Positions 8,300 to 17,771 are shown, counted from the first letter of the stretch. The stretch is DNA of 64,000 nt from Gallaecimonas sp045291545 (GCF_045291545.1 NZ_CP149514.1:2666001-2730000), one strand, 5' to 3'. Translations and numbers: made by a program. The notes: generated by a model not told the origin, from the sequence alone.

Positions 8300-9605
8300 A
8301 GCACAGGCCATGAGGCGCCCGCAGAGCAACGCTCAGGGTGCCTCCCATCGCTCGGGCGGCCGCATCGGCAATGGCCAGCCCAAGACCCGTTTGCCCTTGA
8401 TGACCTCGAGCCGGATCGCCACGGTAGAAGGGTTCAAATAACTTATCCAGCCGCTCTGGCGTCACCCCCGGGCCATCATCACAAACACTCAGCCGATAGC
8501 CACCAGCCTCAGGCTGTAAGGCAACCTCAATGTGATCACCATAACGGCAGGCATTAGACAGCAGGTTGTCCAACACCCGCTGCAATAGCTGCGGCCTGAA
8601 GCTGTAACACTGTTCAGCTGGCGCCGCCAGAGTGATGTGTTTATCCGGACATTGAAAACGCCAGTCCTGCACGGCACTGTTCATCTGTTCACACAAATCA
8701 CCCTGTTGCGGCGCTTCCTGGTACAGAGCCGCCTCCAGCCGTGACAGGGTCAAAACCTGCTCAATCAGGTGTTCCAGGGTGTCACACTCTTTTTCAATGC
8801 GTTGGAGGTATTTGTTGTCATGCTGGGCGTCGCTGAGCAGCCCTGCCGCCAGTTTCAGCCGCGTCAGTGGTGAACGCAGTTCATGAGACACATCCGCCAG
8901 TAGGCGCTTTTGCCCGGCCAGCAGATCCTCCAGCTTTTGCGCCATGGCATTAAAGTCACGGCCCAGTTGCCCCAGTTCGCCTCCGCCTGGGCGCACCCGC
9001 GCACTAAGCTCTCCGTCACCCAAGCGCCGCGCCGCACGCGATAGCTGCCGTATCGGCCTTGCCAGCCAGGCCGCCAAGGCCAGGCTCAATACCATTACCA
9101 GCAAGGAAGAAAGCAACAATCTTACCCAGGCGGGCCCCTGCCAGAAGCGCTGCCAGGCACTCATCGGCTGAGGTGGCATCAGCCAGACAGCCTTCACGGC
9201 GCCATCCGCCGTGGCAATAGAGAAGGGCCCAAGGGCGCGCAGTGGCCCATGTTCCAGCACCTGCAGGCCGTCATTGGAGGCAACCAGTTCCGGGATCCGC
9301 CAATGGCGGATCCGCTGGCGATTAAGCGGCTGCAAGCTGGTGGGATTGAATAACACCAACACTCGGCTTACCCGGCTATCAAGCAACCGGGCCAGGGGTC
9401 GGTCAGCAAAGCGCTGCAGATGCCGTTCCAGCCGCTGCAGCTGTTGCTGTTCATTCGCCGTTGCCGGGCGCAGTGGCGCTTCATCGCGCAAGTGCTGGCT
9501 GAGCAAGATATTGCCCAGCAGCATCAAGGTCAGGGCCAGCCAGAACCAGAGAAATAACCGGCCGGCAAAACCCGTCAACCAGCTGAGCCACCAGCGCCGT
9601 TTCAC
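8232..9605 (-). CDS. cpxA: Envelope-stress sensor histidine kinase CpxA
   Basis: The 457-residue inner-membrane kinase has an N-terminal TM (about 15-35), a periplasmic domain, a second TM near 165-185, a HAMP domain, a dimerisation domain with the phospho-acceptor motif LADVSHELRSPLTRL, and an HATPase domain with N, G1 and G2 boxes. It phosphorylates CpxR. It overlaps cpxR by 4 nt. The C-terminal tail is somewhat longer than the canonical end and runs into the 3' end of fieF. Confidence 0.92.
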   Translation of the reverse strand: MKRRWWLSWLTGFAGRLFLWFWLALTLMLLGNILLSQHLRDEAPLRPATANEQQQLQRLERHLQRFADRPLARLLDSRVSRVLVLFNPTSLQPLNRQRIRHWRIPELVASNDGLQVLEHGPLRALGPFSIATADGAVKAVWLMPPQPMSAWQRFWQGPAWVRLLLSSLLVMVLSLALAAWLARPIRQLSRAARRLGDGELSARVRPGGGELGQLGRDFNAMAQKLEDLLAGQKRLLADVSHELRSPLTRLKLAAGLLSDAQHDNKYLQRIEKECDTLEHLIEQVLTLSRLEAALYQEAPQQGDLCEQMNSAVQDWRFQCPDKHITLAAPAEQCYSFRPQLLQRVLDNLLSNACRYGDHIEVALQPEAGGYRLSVCDDGPGVTPERLDKLFEPFYRGDPARGHQGQTGLGLAIADAAARAMGGTLSVALRAPHGLCFTLRLPERGAVPAVQPTADPGE

Positions 9606-10270
9606 TGCACCTCCGTGATCAGCTGGTAGCCGGCGCCACGGAGCGTACGGATCGCTGGCTCTTGATGAATATCGCTGAGCTTCTTGCGGATGTGGGAGAC
9701 ATGAATATCAATGTGCCGATCATAGGGCTGCAAGCGACGGCCAAATGCCTGCTGGCAGATGGCTTCCTTGCTGACCACCTCTCCGGCATGTTCAAAAAGC
9801 ACAGTTAGTACCCGAAACTCGGCGGCGGTCAGCTCCAGCCGCTGACCATGGTAGCGGGCTTCCAACCGTTCGGGCTGCAAGTCCAGGGCGCCAACGCTGG
9901 CCACCAGTGGCACCCGGCGCCGTAAAATCGCCTGGATCCGCGCTACCAGTTCCCGGTGGGAAAAGGGTTTGGCAACATAATCGTCCGCACCCAGTTCCAA
10001 CCCCAGCACCCGGTCCACTTCTTCGCCGCGGGCAGTCAGCATCAGCACCGGCACCTGGCTTTTCTGCCGCAACTGGCGCAGCACGGAAAAACCATCCTGC
10101 CCCGGTAGCATCACATCCAGCAGCACCAGATCCGGGTGCTCAGCCAGGGCTGCAGCCAAGCCATCCGAACCATTGTGACGGCAGCTGACACTGAGCCCAT
10201 GGCCCCCCAGATAATCACTGAGCAGCTCGCAGAGGCTTTCATCATCGTCAATGACAAGAATATCGGTCAT
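9602..10270 (-). CDS. cpxR: Envelope-stress response regulator CpxR
   Basis: This 222-residue OmpR/PhoB-family regulator has a receiver domain (about 1-115: acidic patch DDDE, phospho-acceptor Asp in VLLDVMLPG, conserved Lys in AKPF) and a C-terminal winged helix (about 125-220). It binds GTAAA-N5-GTAAA sites, and an exact site lies 40 bp upstream of its own start. It is cotranscribed with cpxA (4-nt overlap). Confidence 0.95.
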   Translation of the reverse strand: MTDILVIDDDESLCELLSDYLGGHGLSVSCRHNGSDGLAAALAEHPDLVLLDVMLPGQDGFSVLRQLRQKSQVPVLMLTARGEEVDRVLGLELGADDYVAKPFSHRELVARIQAILRRRVPLVASVGALDLQPERLEARYHGQRLELTAAEFRVLTVLFEHAGEVVSKEAICQQAFGRRLQPYDRHIDIHVSHIRKKLSDIHQEPAIRTLRGAGYQLITEVQ

Positions 10271-10309
10271 GTTGTCATCCTAGCGCGCCGATACTGCTAG
10301 CCAAGCGCC

Positions 10310-10324
10310 TTTACGCATTTTTAC
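10310..10324 (-). promoter_or_regulatory. CpxR box upstream of cpxR (autoregulation)
   Basis: The minus strand reads GTAAA-N5-GTAAA, a second exact CpxR consensus site. It ends about 40 bp upstream of the cpxR ATG and overlaps the stop codon of glnG (10321-10323). Autoregulation of cpxRA by CpxR is known in enterics; here it is inferred from the site. Confidence 0.8.
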
Positions 10325-11709
10325 GGTTCATCGGACATCGCCGGGGAGTCACCGGCCAGCTTACGGGTCAGGGTATTACGGCCCCAGCCGAGATAGCGGG
10401 CCGCTTCTTGTTTGTGGCCGTTGCTGTGACGCAACGCAACGCCAATCAGGGCTGCTTCCAGCTGCTGCTGGGCATCTGTCGCAATACCGCTGAAGCCGGC
10501 GGCCAGCTGCTCATCAGCCCATTCCTGCAAGGCGGCCACCCAGCCCAGGGCCGGTGCTTTGGCTTCCAGTTCGGCTGGTAAATCTGACGGTAGAATTTCC
10601 TGGCCGGCAGCCATTACCGTCAGATAACGGCAGGTGTTTTCCAGCTGCCGAACGTTACCGGGCCAGGGCAGGCTGACCAAGCGTTCTACCGTGTCCGGGT
10701 GCAGGTGCCGCTGTGGCATGTCTAGCTCACTGGCAATGCGGCCAAGAAAATAGTCTGCCAGCCGGGGAATATCCTCACGCCGCTGTGCCAAGGGCGGTAG
10801 TTGGATCCGAATCACATTCAGGCGATGAAAGAGATCTTCACGGAAACGGCCTTCCTGCACACCTTTTTCCAGATCCTGATGAGTGGCCGCGATGATCCGC
10901 ACATCCACTTTAACGGTCGTGGCACCACCGACCCGGTAGAACTGCCCTTCCTGCAATACCCGCAGTAAGCGGGTCTGCGCCGACAATGGCATGTCGCCGA
11001 TTTCATCCAGAAACAGAGTGCCCCCGTCAGCCTGCTCAAAACGCCCCTGGCGCTGGCCACTGGCGCCGGTAAAGGCGCCTTTTTCGTGGCCAAAGAGTTC
11101 AGATTCAATCAATTCGGCCGGAATGGCCGCCATATTAATGGCCACAAAAGATTTGCTGGCACGAGGACTATGGCGGTGCAAAGCACGGGCAACCAGTTCT
11201 TTGCCGGTACCACTCTGGCCATTGATCAGCACCGATACCGATGACCGTGACAGCCGGCCAATGGCACGAAACACCGCCTGCATCGCCGGCGCTTCACCGA
11301 TGAGATCAGGCAGAGCCGCCTGGGCCTCTCGCTGCTGTTCACTGCTCTGGGTACGTTCACTGGCCGCCCGCTGCACCAAGGCCACCACTTCATCCAGATC
11401 AAAAGGCTTTGGCAGGTACTCAAAGGCACCGGTCTGATAAGCGCTCACAGCCGTGTCGAGATCGGAGTGCGCGGTCATGATGATCACCGGCAACTGCGGG
11501 TGACTGTGTTGCAATTGCTCGGTCAGTGCCATGCCATCCATGCCCGGCATCCTGACGTCGGTGATCAAGACATCCGGTTGTTCCTGCTGTAACGCCGCCA
11601 GCAGACTACTGGCATCAACGAAGGTCGCTACCTGCATGTTGTGCTGGCTCAAGGCGCGTTCCAACACCCAGCGAATCGCTGCGTCATCGTCCAGGATCCA
11701 CACCGTCAT
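10321..11709 (-). CDS. glnG: Nitrogen regulator NR(I), sigma-54 activator NtrC
   Basis: The 462-residue enhancer-binding protein has a receiver domain (1-120, phospho-acceptor Asp in ITDVRMPG), an AAA+ domain (about 140-370) with Walker A GQSGTGKE and the sigma-54 contact loop GAFTGA, and a Fis-type helix-turn-helix near residues 435-455. Phosphorylated NtrC activates sigma-54 promoters such as that of glnA. It overlaps glnL by 4 nt. Its stop codon lies inside the cpxR-upstream CpxR box. Confidence 0.95.
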   Translation of the reverse strand: MTVWILDDDAAIRWVLERALSQHNMQVATFVDASSLLAALQQEQPDVLITDVRMPGMDGMALTEQLQHSHPQLPVIIMTAHSDLDTAVSAYQTGAFEYLPKPFDLDEVVALVQRAASERTQSSEQQREAQAALPDLIGEAPAMQAVFRAIGRLSRSSVSVLINGQSGTGKELVARALHRHSPRASKSFVAINMAAIPAELIESELFGHEKGAFTGASGQRQGRFEQADGGTLFLDEIGDMPLSAQTRLLRVLQEGQFYRVGGATTVKVDVRIIAATHQDLEKGVQEGRFREDLFHRLNVIRIQLPPLAQRREDIPRLADYFLGRIASELDMPQRHLHPDTVERLVSLPWPGNVRQLENTCRYLTVMAAGQEILPSDLPAELEAKAPALGWVAALQEWADEQLAAGFSGIATDAQQQLEAALIGVALRHSNGHKQEAARYLGWGRNTLTRKLAGDSPAMSDEP

Positions 11710-12734
11710 GCCGTTTCCTCCATTGGCAGGTACAACGAAAACACCGTATGCCCCGGTGCTGATTCCAATTCAATACGCCCGCCATGCAAGGCTGTGAGCG
11801 ACTGGGCAATGGCCAAGCCCATTCCCGAGCCGTCGGCCCGGCCAGTCACCAAGGGGTAAAACAAGGTATCTTTGAGCTTGTCCGGTACACCGGGGCCGTT
11901 ATCTTCCACATCAATACGAGCCACCATACGATACCGGGCACCTTGCAGGGTCACACCTGACACCACCCGCGAACGCAACGTCACCTGACCGTTGCCGGCC
12001 AATGCCTGCACCGCGTTTTGTACCATGTTCAATAGCGCCTGTTCGATCTGGTCGGGGTCGATGGCTAAATCGGGCAAGGACGGATCATAGTCACGGCTGA
12101 TGGATACCTGATCCGGTTTTTGCATGGTGACCAAGTGGCGCACCCGCTCTAATACCTGATGAATGTTGGTACGCACTCGCCGCGGCTCGGTTTTGGGCCC
12201 CAGCAGCCGGTCAACCAGCTGTGTCAGCCGGTCAACCTGAGCCAGGATCAGATCCGTATACTCCCGCTGATTGGCGTTCAGCTCCTGGGCCAGTAGCTGC
12301 GTCGCCCCACGCAGCCCACCCAGCGGGTTTTTGATTTCATGAGCCAGGCCTCGCAGGATCTCCTGGCTGGCCTGTTGCTGTACCTGCTGAAACGCTTCGG
12401 CTGACAAGCGCTTGAGCTGGTCAATCGGTGTCAGTTCAATCACCAGCAGCGGCGGTGTTTCAGACAACCGCGAAACGGCCATCTCCACCTGGTTTTGCCC
12501 CAGCTGGCAGTCGGTATCAATAAAACCCTGACCACTACGCAAAGCCTCACTGAAGCGCTGGCTGTCCAGTGTTTTAGGTGGCGCCAGCAACACCGGCAAC
12601 ACCAACCCCAAACACTTGCTGCGGGAAAATCCCAGCAGCGACTCGGCAGCGCTGTTGATGTAGCGCACCGCCAGTTGCTCGTCCACCAGCACAATGCCGG
12701 TAGTCAGGTTGTCGAGGATCTGCTGCGTATCCAC
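11706..12734 (-). CDS. glnL: Nitrogen sensor kinase/phosphatase NR(II), NtrB
   Basis: The soluble 342-residue kinase has an N-terminal PAS domain (about 5-110), a phospho-acceptor motif GLAHEIKNPLGGLRGA and an HATPase domain (DNGPGVP, GMGLAIAQ). It phosphorylates or dephosphorylates NtrC according to PII signalling. I chose the GTG at 12732-12734 because a GGAGG sequence lies just upstream and the protein then starts as usual (xDTQQILDNLTTGI). The longer open frame upstream reads through the intergenic region and is not family-like. Confidence 0.93.
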   Translation of the reverse strand: MDTQQILDNLTTGIVLVDEQLAVRYINSAAESLLGFSRSKCLGLVLPVLLAPPKTLDSQRFSEALRSGQGFIDTDCQLGQNQVEMAVSRLSETPPLLVIELTPIDQLKRLSAEAFQQVQQQASQEILRGLAHEIKNPLGGLRGATQLLAQELNANQREYTDLILAQVDRLTQLVDRLLGPKTEPRRVRTNIHQVLERVRHLVTMQKPDQVSISRDYDPSLPDLAIDPDQIEQALLNMVQNAVQALAGNGQVTLRSRVVSGVTLQGARYRMVARIDVEDNGPGVPDKLKDTLFYPLVTGRADGSGMGLAIAQSLTALHGGRIELESAPGHTVFSLYLPMEETA

Positions 12735-12871
12735 CTTGCCTCCATTTTGCACCAAGATGGTGCAAGACTCAGTGTAGAGAAAAAAGACAACACTGACTAC
12801 TGTTTGAGCCAGATAAACGATGACTGCGTAGTAACTGCCAACCCGTCTTTGCACGGCTACCAACGGAGCCC

Positions 12872-13606
12872 ATGATGCTATTGACCAGCCTGCTACTGGC
12901 CACCGGCCCAACCATGACCCAACATCCTTGGTCGCTAGGCGTTGCTGTGATCCATTCCCCCAGCCCCTATAAAAGCCTGAGTAACCAGAACCTGTTGATC
13001 CCGCTGGTGGGTTATGAAGGCCGGCACCTTTACCTGCGTGGCCCGGCAGCCGGTTACTACCTCAGCCGCAGTCAGGCGTTTACGCTATCTCTGGCAGTAC
13101 AGCTCGCCCCCTCCCGGCTCAACACCGCTGACGCCCGCGATCCACAGATTCGCCAGCTTGATGATCGGCAATTCAGTGTACTCGGTGGGATCAAAGGTCA
13201 GTGGCGTAGCGCTGCTGGGCACTGGTCCGCAACATTGGCTACCGATATTACCGGGCGCCACCATGGCCAATATGCGGAACTGGCTTGGGATTATCCGCTG
13301 CAAATGCCCACTTCCGCACTGCAGCTGAGCCCGGGTGTGGGCGTGAATTATTATTCGCCAGACTATGCTCGCTATTATTTTGGCGTCAGTGCCGACGAGG
13401 CGCAGCGCAGTGGCTTGGCGCTATGGCAGCCAACGGAGGCTATTAACCCTTTTGTGCAGTTATCGGTGCGCTGGCGTATGGCTCAGCGCTGGCAAGCCAT
13501 AGCATCGTTACGGCAAATGTGGCTCGACAGCCCTCTGAAGAACAGCCCGCTGGTTAGCGGCCAGAGTGCTGTGAGCGCTTTTGCTGGTATCAGTTACCGC
13601 TTTTAG
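12872..13606 (+). CDS. MipA/OmpV-family outer-membrane protein
   Basis: This 244-residue protein has a short hydrophobic N-terminus, then alternating amphipathic strands and a C-terminal aromatic residue (YRF), as expected for an outer-membrane beta-barrel of the MipA/OmpV family. Members act as scaffold or small-molecule porin-like proteins; the exact role here is unknown. A GGAG precedes the double ATG; I use the first. It is divergent from glnL and its 3' end overlaps the convergent DUF4124 gene by 17 bp. Confidence 0.75.
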   Translation: MMLLTSLLLATGPTMTQHPWSLGVAVIHSPSPYKSLSNQNLLIPLVGYEGRHLYLRGPAAGYYLSRSQAFTLSLAVQLAPSRLNTADARDPQIRQLDDRQFSVLGGIKGQWRSAAGHWSATLATDITGRHHGQYAELAWDYPLQMPTSALQLSPGVGVNYYSPDYARYYFGVSADEAQRSGLALWQPTEAINPFVQLSVRWRMAQRWQAIASLRQMWLDSPLKNSPLVSGQSAVSAFAGISYRF

Positions 13607-14123
13607 GCGGCGGGATGCGCGCGCGGTGTAGATAGAAGGTTCGTGGTTCACTGGTTGCCAGTACCTGCTTTTTCGCTCCCAGCAGGCGGGCACTGAGCTG
13701 GTGCTCACCGCGGTCAATGTTATGCAGTTTGAAATGCTCGCTGGCAGTGGCAGGCCCCACTGCTTTGCCGTCCATCAGCAGTTGCAGTTTCTGGCCACGC
13801 TGCATTTCTGGCACCACCGCAACCACTACCGACACATTCCCTTCGTTATCACGCAGGGTTTCCTTTTCCGCTGGCAGCATGATCCGCAATTTAAAGGTGA
13901 CTTTCTCGGCCGGCGCGGGAGCCGCTTGCAACACACTGGGGTCAGCCTTCACGGTACGTACCGACTGTGCTGGCGTAACCACCACTTCCTCAGCCTGGTC
14001 ATGGGGTTTGTCAGAAAAGTGAACGACGCCCTGCGCATCAGTCCAGCGGTAAATTTTGTCCGGTTCCGCCGCCTGCAAACCCAGGGCCAGCAGCAGTAAC
14101 GTCAGGGTTGTCAGCACACGCAT
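13590..14123 (-). CDS. DUF4124-domain exported protein
   Basis: The 177-residue protein has a signal peptide (1-18) and an N-terminal DUF4124 segment (IYRWTDAQGVVHFSDKP), a short beta-rich region common in gammaproteobacteria. The C-terminal part resembles an Ig-like or carbohydrate-binding fold but I cannot name it. Such genes commonly sit between glnA and glnL, as here. The ATG at 14123 gives the clean signal peptide; the frame is open further upstream but reaches into the glnA terminator. Confidence 0.8.
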   Translation of the reverse strand: MRVLTTLTLLLLALGLQAAEPDKIYRWTDAQGVVHFSDKPHDQAEEVVVTPAQSVRTVKADPSVLQAAPAPAEKVTFKLRIMLPAEKETLRDNEGNVSVVVAVVPEMQRGQKLQLLMDGKAVGPATASEHFKLHNIDRGEHQLSARLLGAKKQVLATSEPRTFYLHRARIPPPKSGN

Positions 14124-14191
14124 GGCAAGTCTCTCCCGGCTGTTTATATGAGTGTAGACAAAACCAAAACGACGCCGTTGTCCATGGCAAA

Positions 14192-14218
14192 TAAAAAAGC
14201 CCACCGCAAGGGTGGGCA
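14192..14218 (-). terminator. Intrinsic terminator of glnA
   Basis: Read on the minus strand, a GCCCACC/GGTGGGC stem with a CTTGC loop is followed by a run of T. It lies 26 bp beyond the glnA stop and before the DUF4124 gene, so it should separate glnA from glnLG at least partly. Confidence 0.85.
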
Positions 14219-14243
14219 ACACAGAGCAGCAACTTTGGGGGAG

Positions 14244-15653
14244 TTACACGCTGTAATAGAGCTCGAATTCCACCGGGTGCGTGGTCATCGCCAGGCGCTG
14301 GGTTTCTTCAGACTTCAGCGCGATATAAGCATCAATAGCGTCGTCAGTGAAGACGCCACCTCGGGTCAGGAACTCACGGTCCGCATCCAGAGCCGCCAGG
14401 GCTTCTTCGAAGCTGGACGCCACAGTTGGGATCTCAGCGGCCTCTTCCGGCGGCAAGTCGTACAAGTCCTTGTCCATGGCATCGCCCGGGTGGATCTTGT
14501 TCTGAATACCGTCCAGGCCCGCCATCAGCATGGCGGCAAAGCCCAGGTACGGGTTGGCCGTCGGATCCGGGAAGCGCACTTCAATACGGCGGGCTTTCGG
14601 GCTGGTGACATAAGGAATACGAATGGACGCTGAGCGGTTACGGGCGCTGTAAGCCAGCATCACCGGCGCTTCAAAGCCCGGTACCAGACGCTTGTAGGAG
14701 TTGGTAGAGGCATTGGTGAAGGCGTTGATGGCTTTGGCATGCTTGATAATACCGCCAATGTAGTACAGCGCTTCTTCTGACAGGCCGCCGTATTTGTCAC
14801 CGGCGAAGATGTTCTTACCATCTTTGCTCAGTGACTGGTGGCAGTGCATACCGGAGCCGTTGTCACCGACGATTGGTTTCGGCATGAAGGTCGCACTCTT
14901 GCCATAGGCATGGGCGACGTTGTGCACAACGTATTTGTAAATCTGAATTTCATCGGCCTTGGTAGTCAGGGTATTGAAGCGGGTAGCCACTTCGTTCTGA
15001 CCAGCGGTAGCCACCTCATGGTGGTGTGCTTCTACCACCAGGCCCATTTCTTCCATCACCATACACATGGCACTACGGATATCCTGGGCAGAATCGACCG
15101 GCGCAACCGGGAAATAACCGCCTTTAACACCCGGGCGGTGGCCCATGTTGCCGCCATCATATTCACGGCCGCTGTTCCAGGCTGCTTCCTCAGAATCGAC
15201 TTTGTAGAAAGCGCCAGACATGGTGACGCCAAAACGGACGTCATCAAACATGAAAAATTCCGGCTCCGGGCCGAACAAAACCGTATCGGCAATACCGGTA
15301 GACTGCAGATAGGCTTCAGCGCGTTGGGCAATGGAACGCGGGTCACGGTCATACCCTTGCAGGGTCGCCGGCTCAAGAATGTCACAACGCAGGATCAGTG
15401 TGACCTCTTCAGAAAAAGGATCCAGCACCGCGGTACTCAAGTCAGGCTTGAGGATCATGTCAGACTCGTTAATGTGCTTCCAGCCCGCGATGGATGAGCC
15501 GTCGAACATCTTGCCGTCTTCCAGGAAGTCAGCATCAACCTGATGGTGGGGAATAGATACGTGCTGCTCTTTACCTTTGGTATCGGTAAAGCGCAGATCA
15601 ACGAATTTAACCTCTGCGTCTTTGATGAGATCGAGAATGTGCTCAACAGACAT
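14244..15653 (-). CDS. glnA: Glutamine synthetase, type I
   Basis: The 469-residue dodecameric enzyme makes glutamine from glutamate, ammonia and ATP. The signatures include FDGSSIAGW, the ATP-binding GMHCHQSL region and the adenylylation loop DLYDLPPEE with Tyr398, so it is of the GSI-beta type regulated by GlnE. The ATG at 15653 has a strong SD (GGAGG) and the family N-terminus MSVEHIL. Upstream lie a sigma-54 promoter and an NtrC site; glnL and glnG follow downstream. Confidence 0.97.
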   Translation of the reverse strand: MSVEHILDLIKDAEVKFVDLRFTDTKGKEQHVSIPHHQVDADFLEDGKMFDGSSIAGWKHINESDMILKPDLSTAVLDPFSEEVTLILRCDILEPATLQGYDRDPRSIAQRAEAYLQSTGIADTVLFGPEPEFFMFDDVRFGVTMSGAFYKVDSEEAAWNSGREYDGGNMGHRPGVKGGYFPVAPVDSAQDIRSAMCMVMEEMGLVVEAHHHEVATAGQNEVATRFNTLTTKADEIQIYKYVVHNVAHAYGKSATFMPKPIVGDNGSGMHCHQSLSKDGKNIFAGDKYGGLSEEALYYIGGIIKHAKAINAFTNASTNSYKRLVPGFEAPVMLAYSARNRSASIRIPYVTSPKARRIEVRFPDPTANPYLGFAAMLMAGLDGIQNKIHPGDAMDKDLYDLPPEEAAEIPTVASSFEEALAALDADREFLTRGGVFTDDAIDAYIALKSEETQRLAMTTHPVEFELYYSV

Positions 15654-15713
15654 GAAATAAAACCTCCGGTAGAAGATGTTGACGCCGCATCCGGGCATCG
15701 CTGCCCGTCCTGT

Positions 15714-15730
15714 TACAAATCCCTTGCCAA
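15714..15730 (-). promoter_or_regulatory. Sigma-54 promoter of glnA
   Basis: On the minus strand the sequence is TGGCAAG-N4-TTGTA. This differs from the TGGCACG-N4-TTGCA consensus at one base per element and has correct spacing. Transcription would begin near 15703, about 50 nt before the glnA ATG. An NtrC site sits about 100-120 bp upstream, as at glnAp2 of E. coli. Confidence 0.7.
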
Positions 15731-15793
15731 GATCACAAAGTACTTTATATACAAATACTTGAATAGCAACCTCAGCAATGTAACAGCCACTTT

Positions 15794-15832
15794 TGCACCA
15801 CTTTGGCTCGGCGTTCGCACCAACTTAGTGCA
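15794..15832. promoter_or_regulatory. NtrC enhancer sites for glnA
   Basis: A near-perfect dyad CGCACC-N5-AGTGCA lies at 15816-15832, matching the NtrC consensus TGCACC-N5-GGTGCA. A weaker site starting TGCACC lies at 15794-15809, with centres about 22 bp apart (two helical turns). Both are about 100-120 bp upstream of the predicted sigma-54 start. Confidence 0.65.
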
Positions 15833-15932
15833 ACCTTGAACGGGCTGCTTTAAAAACAGTTTACGCCGGGTACTGTTAATGTCATGCGGCTTGAGTACAA
15901 TAGCGGCCATTTTTTCGCCTGAGGCCCCCCTT

Positions 15933-17771
15933 GTGATCAACAAGCTGAGAAACATCGCCATCATCGCGCACGTCGACCATGGTAAAACCACCCTGGTAGA
16001 CAAGCTGCTGTCCCAATCCGGTACGCTGGAAAGCCGCGGCGAGCTCGCCGAACGCGTGATGGACTCCAATGATCAGGAACGTGAGCGTGGTATCACCATC
16101 CTGGCCAAGAATACCGCGATCCGCTGGACCTCTCCTGCCGGCGAACAATACCGCATTAACATCGTTGACACCCCCGGACACGCCGACTTTGGCGGCGAGG
16201 TTGAGCGGGTACTGTCAATGGTGGACTCTGTACTGTTGCTGGTTGATGCCCAGGAAGGGCCGATGCCGCAAACCCGCTTTGTGACACAGAAGGCGTTCGC
16301 GCAGGGCCTCAAGCCGATCGTCGTGATCAACAAAATTGACAAACCGGGCGCCCGCCCCGACTGGGTTATCGATCAGGTCTTTGATCTGTTTGACAACCTG
16401 GGTGCTACCGACGAGCAGCTGGACTTCCCGATCGTTTACGCTTCGGCGCTGAACGGCTGGGCAAGCCTCGATGACAGCACCGTCGGAACCGACATGACAC
16501 CGCTGTTTGAAACCATCATCGACAAGGTGTCGCCGCCGGACGTTGACTTGGACGGCAGCCTGCAAATGCAGATCTCCCAGCTGGACTACAGCTCCTACGT
16601 TGGCGTTATCGGCATCGGCCGCATCAAACGCGGCAAAATCAAAGTGGGCCAGCAAGTAACTGTTCTGACCGCCGATGGCGCCAAGCGTAACGGCAAAGTA
16701 GGCCAGGTACTGGGCTACATGGGTCTGGAGCGCTTTGAAGCCAATGAAGCCACCGCCGGTGACATCGTTGCTATCACTGGCCTGGGTGAACTGAAAATTT
16801 CCGACACCGTTTGCGATGTGAACGCCCTCGAAGCACTGCCGCCGCTGACCGTTGACGAACCGACTGTCACCATGAACTTCTGCGTTAACACCTCGCCGTT
16901 CTCCGGCCGTGAAGGCAAGTTCGTGACCTCCCGGCAGATCCTTGACCGCCTGACCCAAGAGCTCAAACACAACGTTGCGCTGCGGGTATCGGAAACGCAG
17001 GATCCGGATACCTTCCGGGTGTCTGGCCGCGGTGAACTGCACCTGGGCGTATTGATTGAAAACATGCGCCGTGAAGGCTTTGAACTGGCGGTTTCCCGGC
17101 CGCAGGTGATCATCCGCAGCAACGAAGCCGGTGAAAAGGAAGAACCCTTTGAAACCCTGACCGTGGACGTGGAAGAACAGCATCAGGGCAGCATCATGGA
17201 AGCCCTTGGCTTGCGTAAAGCCGAGCTGCGTAACATGGACATCGACGGCAAAGGTCGGGTACGGATCGACTTCATCATTCCGGCCCGTGGTCTGATCGGT
17301 TTCCAAACCGATTTCATGACCATGACCAGCGGTACTGGCCTGATGTACCACAGCTTCGACCATTACGGCCCGTACAAAGGCGGCACCATCGGTCAGCGCA
17401 TCAACGGTGTGTTAATTTCCAATGCCACCGGTAAAGCCCTGGCCTATGCACTGTTCAATCTGCAAGAGCGTGGCCGCCTGTTCATTGGCCACGGTGTGGA
17501 AGTGTACGAAGGCCAGGTGATCGGTATTCATAACCGTGACAACGACCTGACCGTCAACTGCCTCAAAGGCAAGCAGCTGACCAACATCCGGGCCGCCGGT
17601 ACCGATGACGCGCTGATTTTGACGCCGCCGATCAAAATGTCGCTGGAACGCGCCATGGAATTCATCGACGATGACGAGCTGGTGGAAGTTACGCCGCAAA
17701 GCATCCGTATCCGTAAGCGTCACCTCACTGAGAACGACCGTAAGCGCGCTTCCCGCGCCGCCAAGGACTAA
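15933..17771 (+). CDS. typA: Translational GTPase TypA/BipA
   Basis: The 612-residue ribosome-associated GTPase acts in 50S assembly and stress or cold adaptation. G-domain motifs are present: AHVDHGKTT (G1), ERGITI (switch I), DTPGHADFGGEV (G3) and NKID (G4), followed by beta-barrel, EF-G-like and BipA-specific C-terminal domains. I chose the GTG at 15933, which gives the conserved xINKLRNIAIIAHVDHGK start. It is divergent from glnA, as in E. coli, and ends at a strong terminator. Confidence 0.95.
   Translation: MINKLRNIAIIAHVDHGKTTLVDKLLSQSGTLESRGELAERVMDSNDQERERGITILAKNTAIRWTSPAGEQYRINIVDTPGHADFGGEVERVLSMVDSVLLLVDAQEGPMPQTRFVTQKAFAQGLKPIVVINKIDKPGARPDWVIDQVFDLFDNLGATDEQLDFPIVYASALNGWASLDDSTVGTDMTPLFETIIDKVSPPDVDLDGSLQMQISQLDYSSYVGVIGIGRIKRGKIKVGQQVTVLTADGAKRNGKVGQVLGYMGLERFEANEATAGDIVAITGLGELKISDTVCDVNALEALPPLTVDEPTVTMNFCVNTSPFSGREGKFVTSRQILDRLTQELKHNVALRVSETQDPDTFRVSGRGELHLGVLIENMRREGFELAVSRPQVIIRSNEAGEKEEPFETLTVDVEEQHQGSIMEALGLRKAELRNMDIDGKGRVRIDFIIPARGLIGFQTDFMTMTSGTGLMYHSFDHYGPYKGGTIGQRINGVLISNATGKALAYALFNLQERGRLFIGHGVEVYEGQVIGIHNRDNDLTVNCLKGKQLTNIRAAGTDDALILTPPIKMSLERAMEFIDDDELVEVTPQSIRIRKRHLTENDRKRASRAAKD

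Noticed and set aside
16215..17363. Long minus-strand open frame of 382 codons inside typA
   Set aside because: It lies entirely antisense to typA, whose GTPase motifs are unmistakable; the frame is a by-product of GC-rich codon usage.
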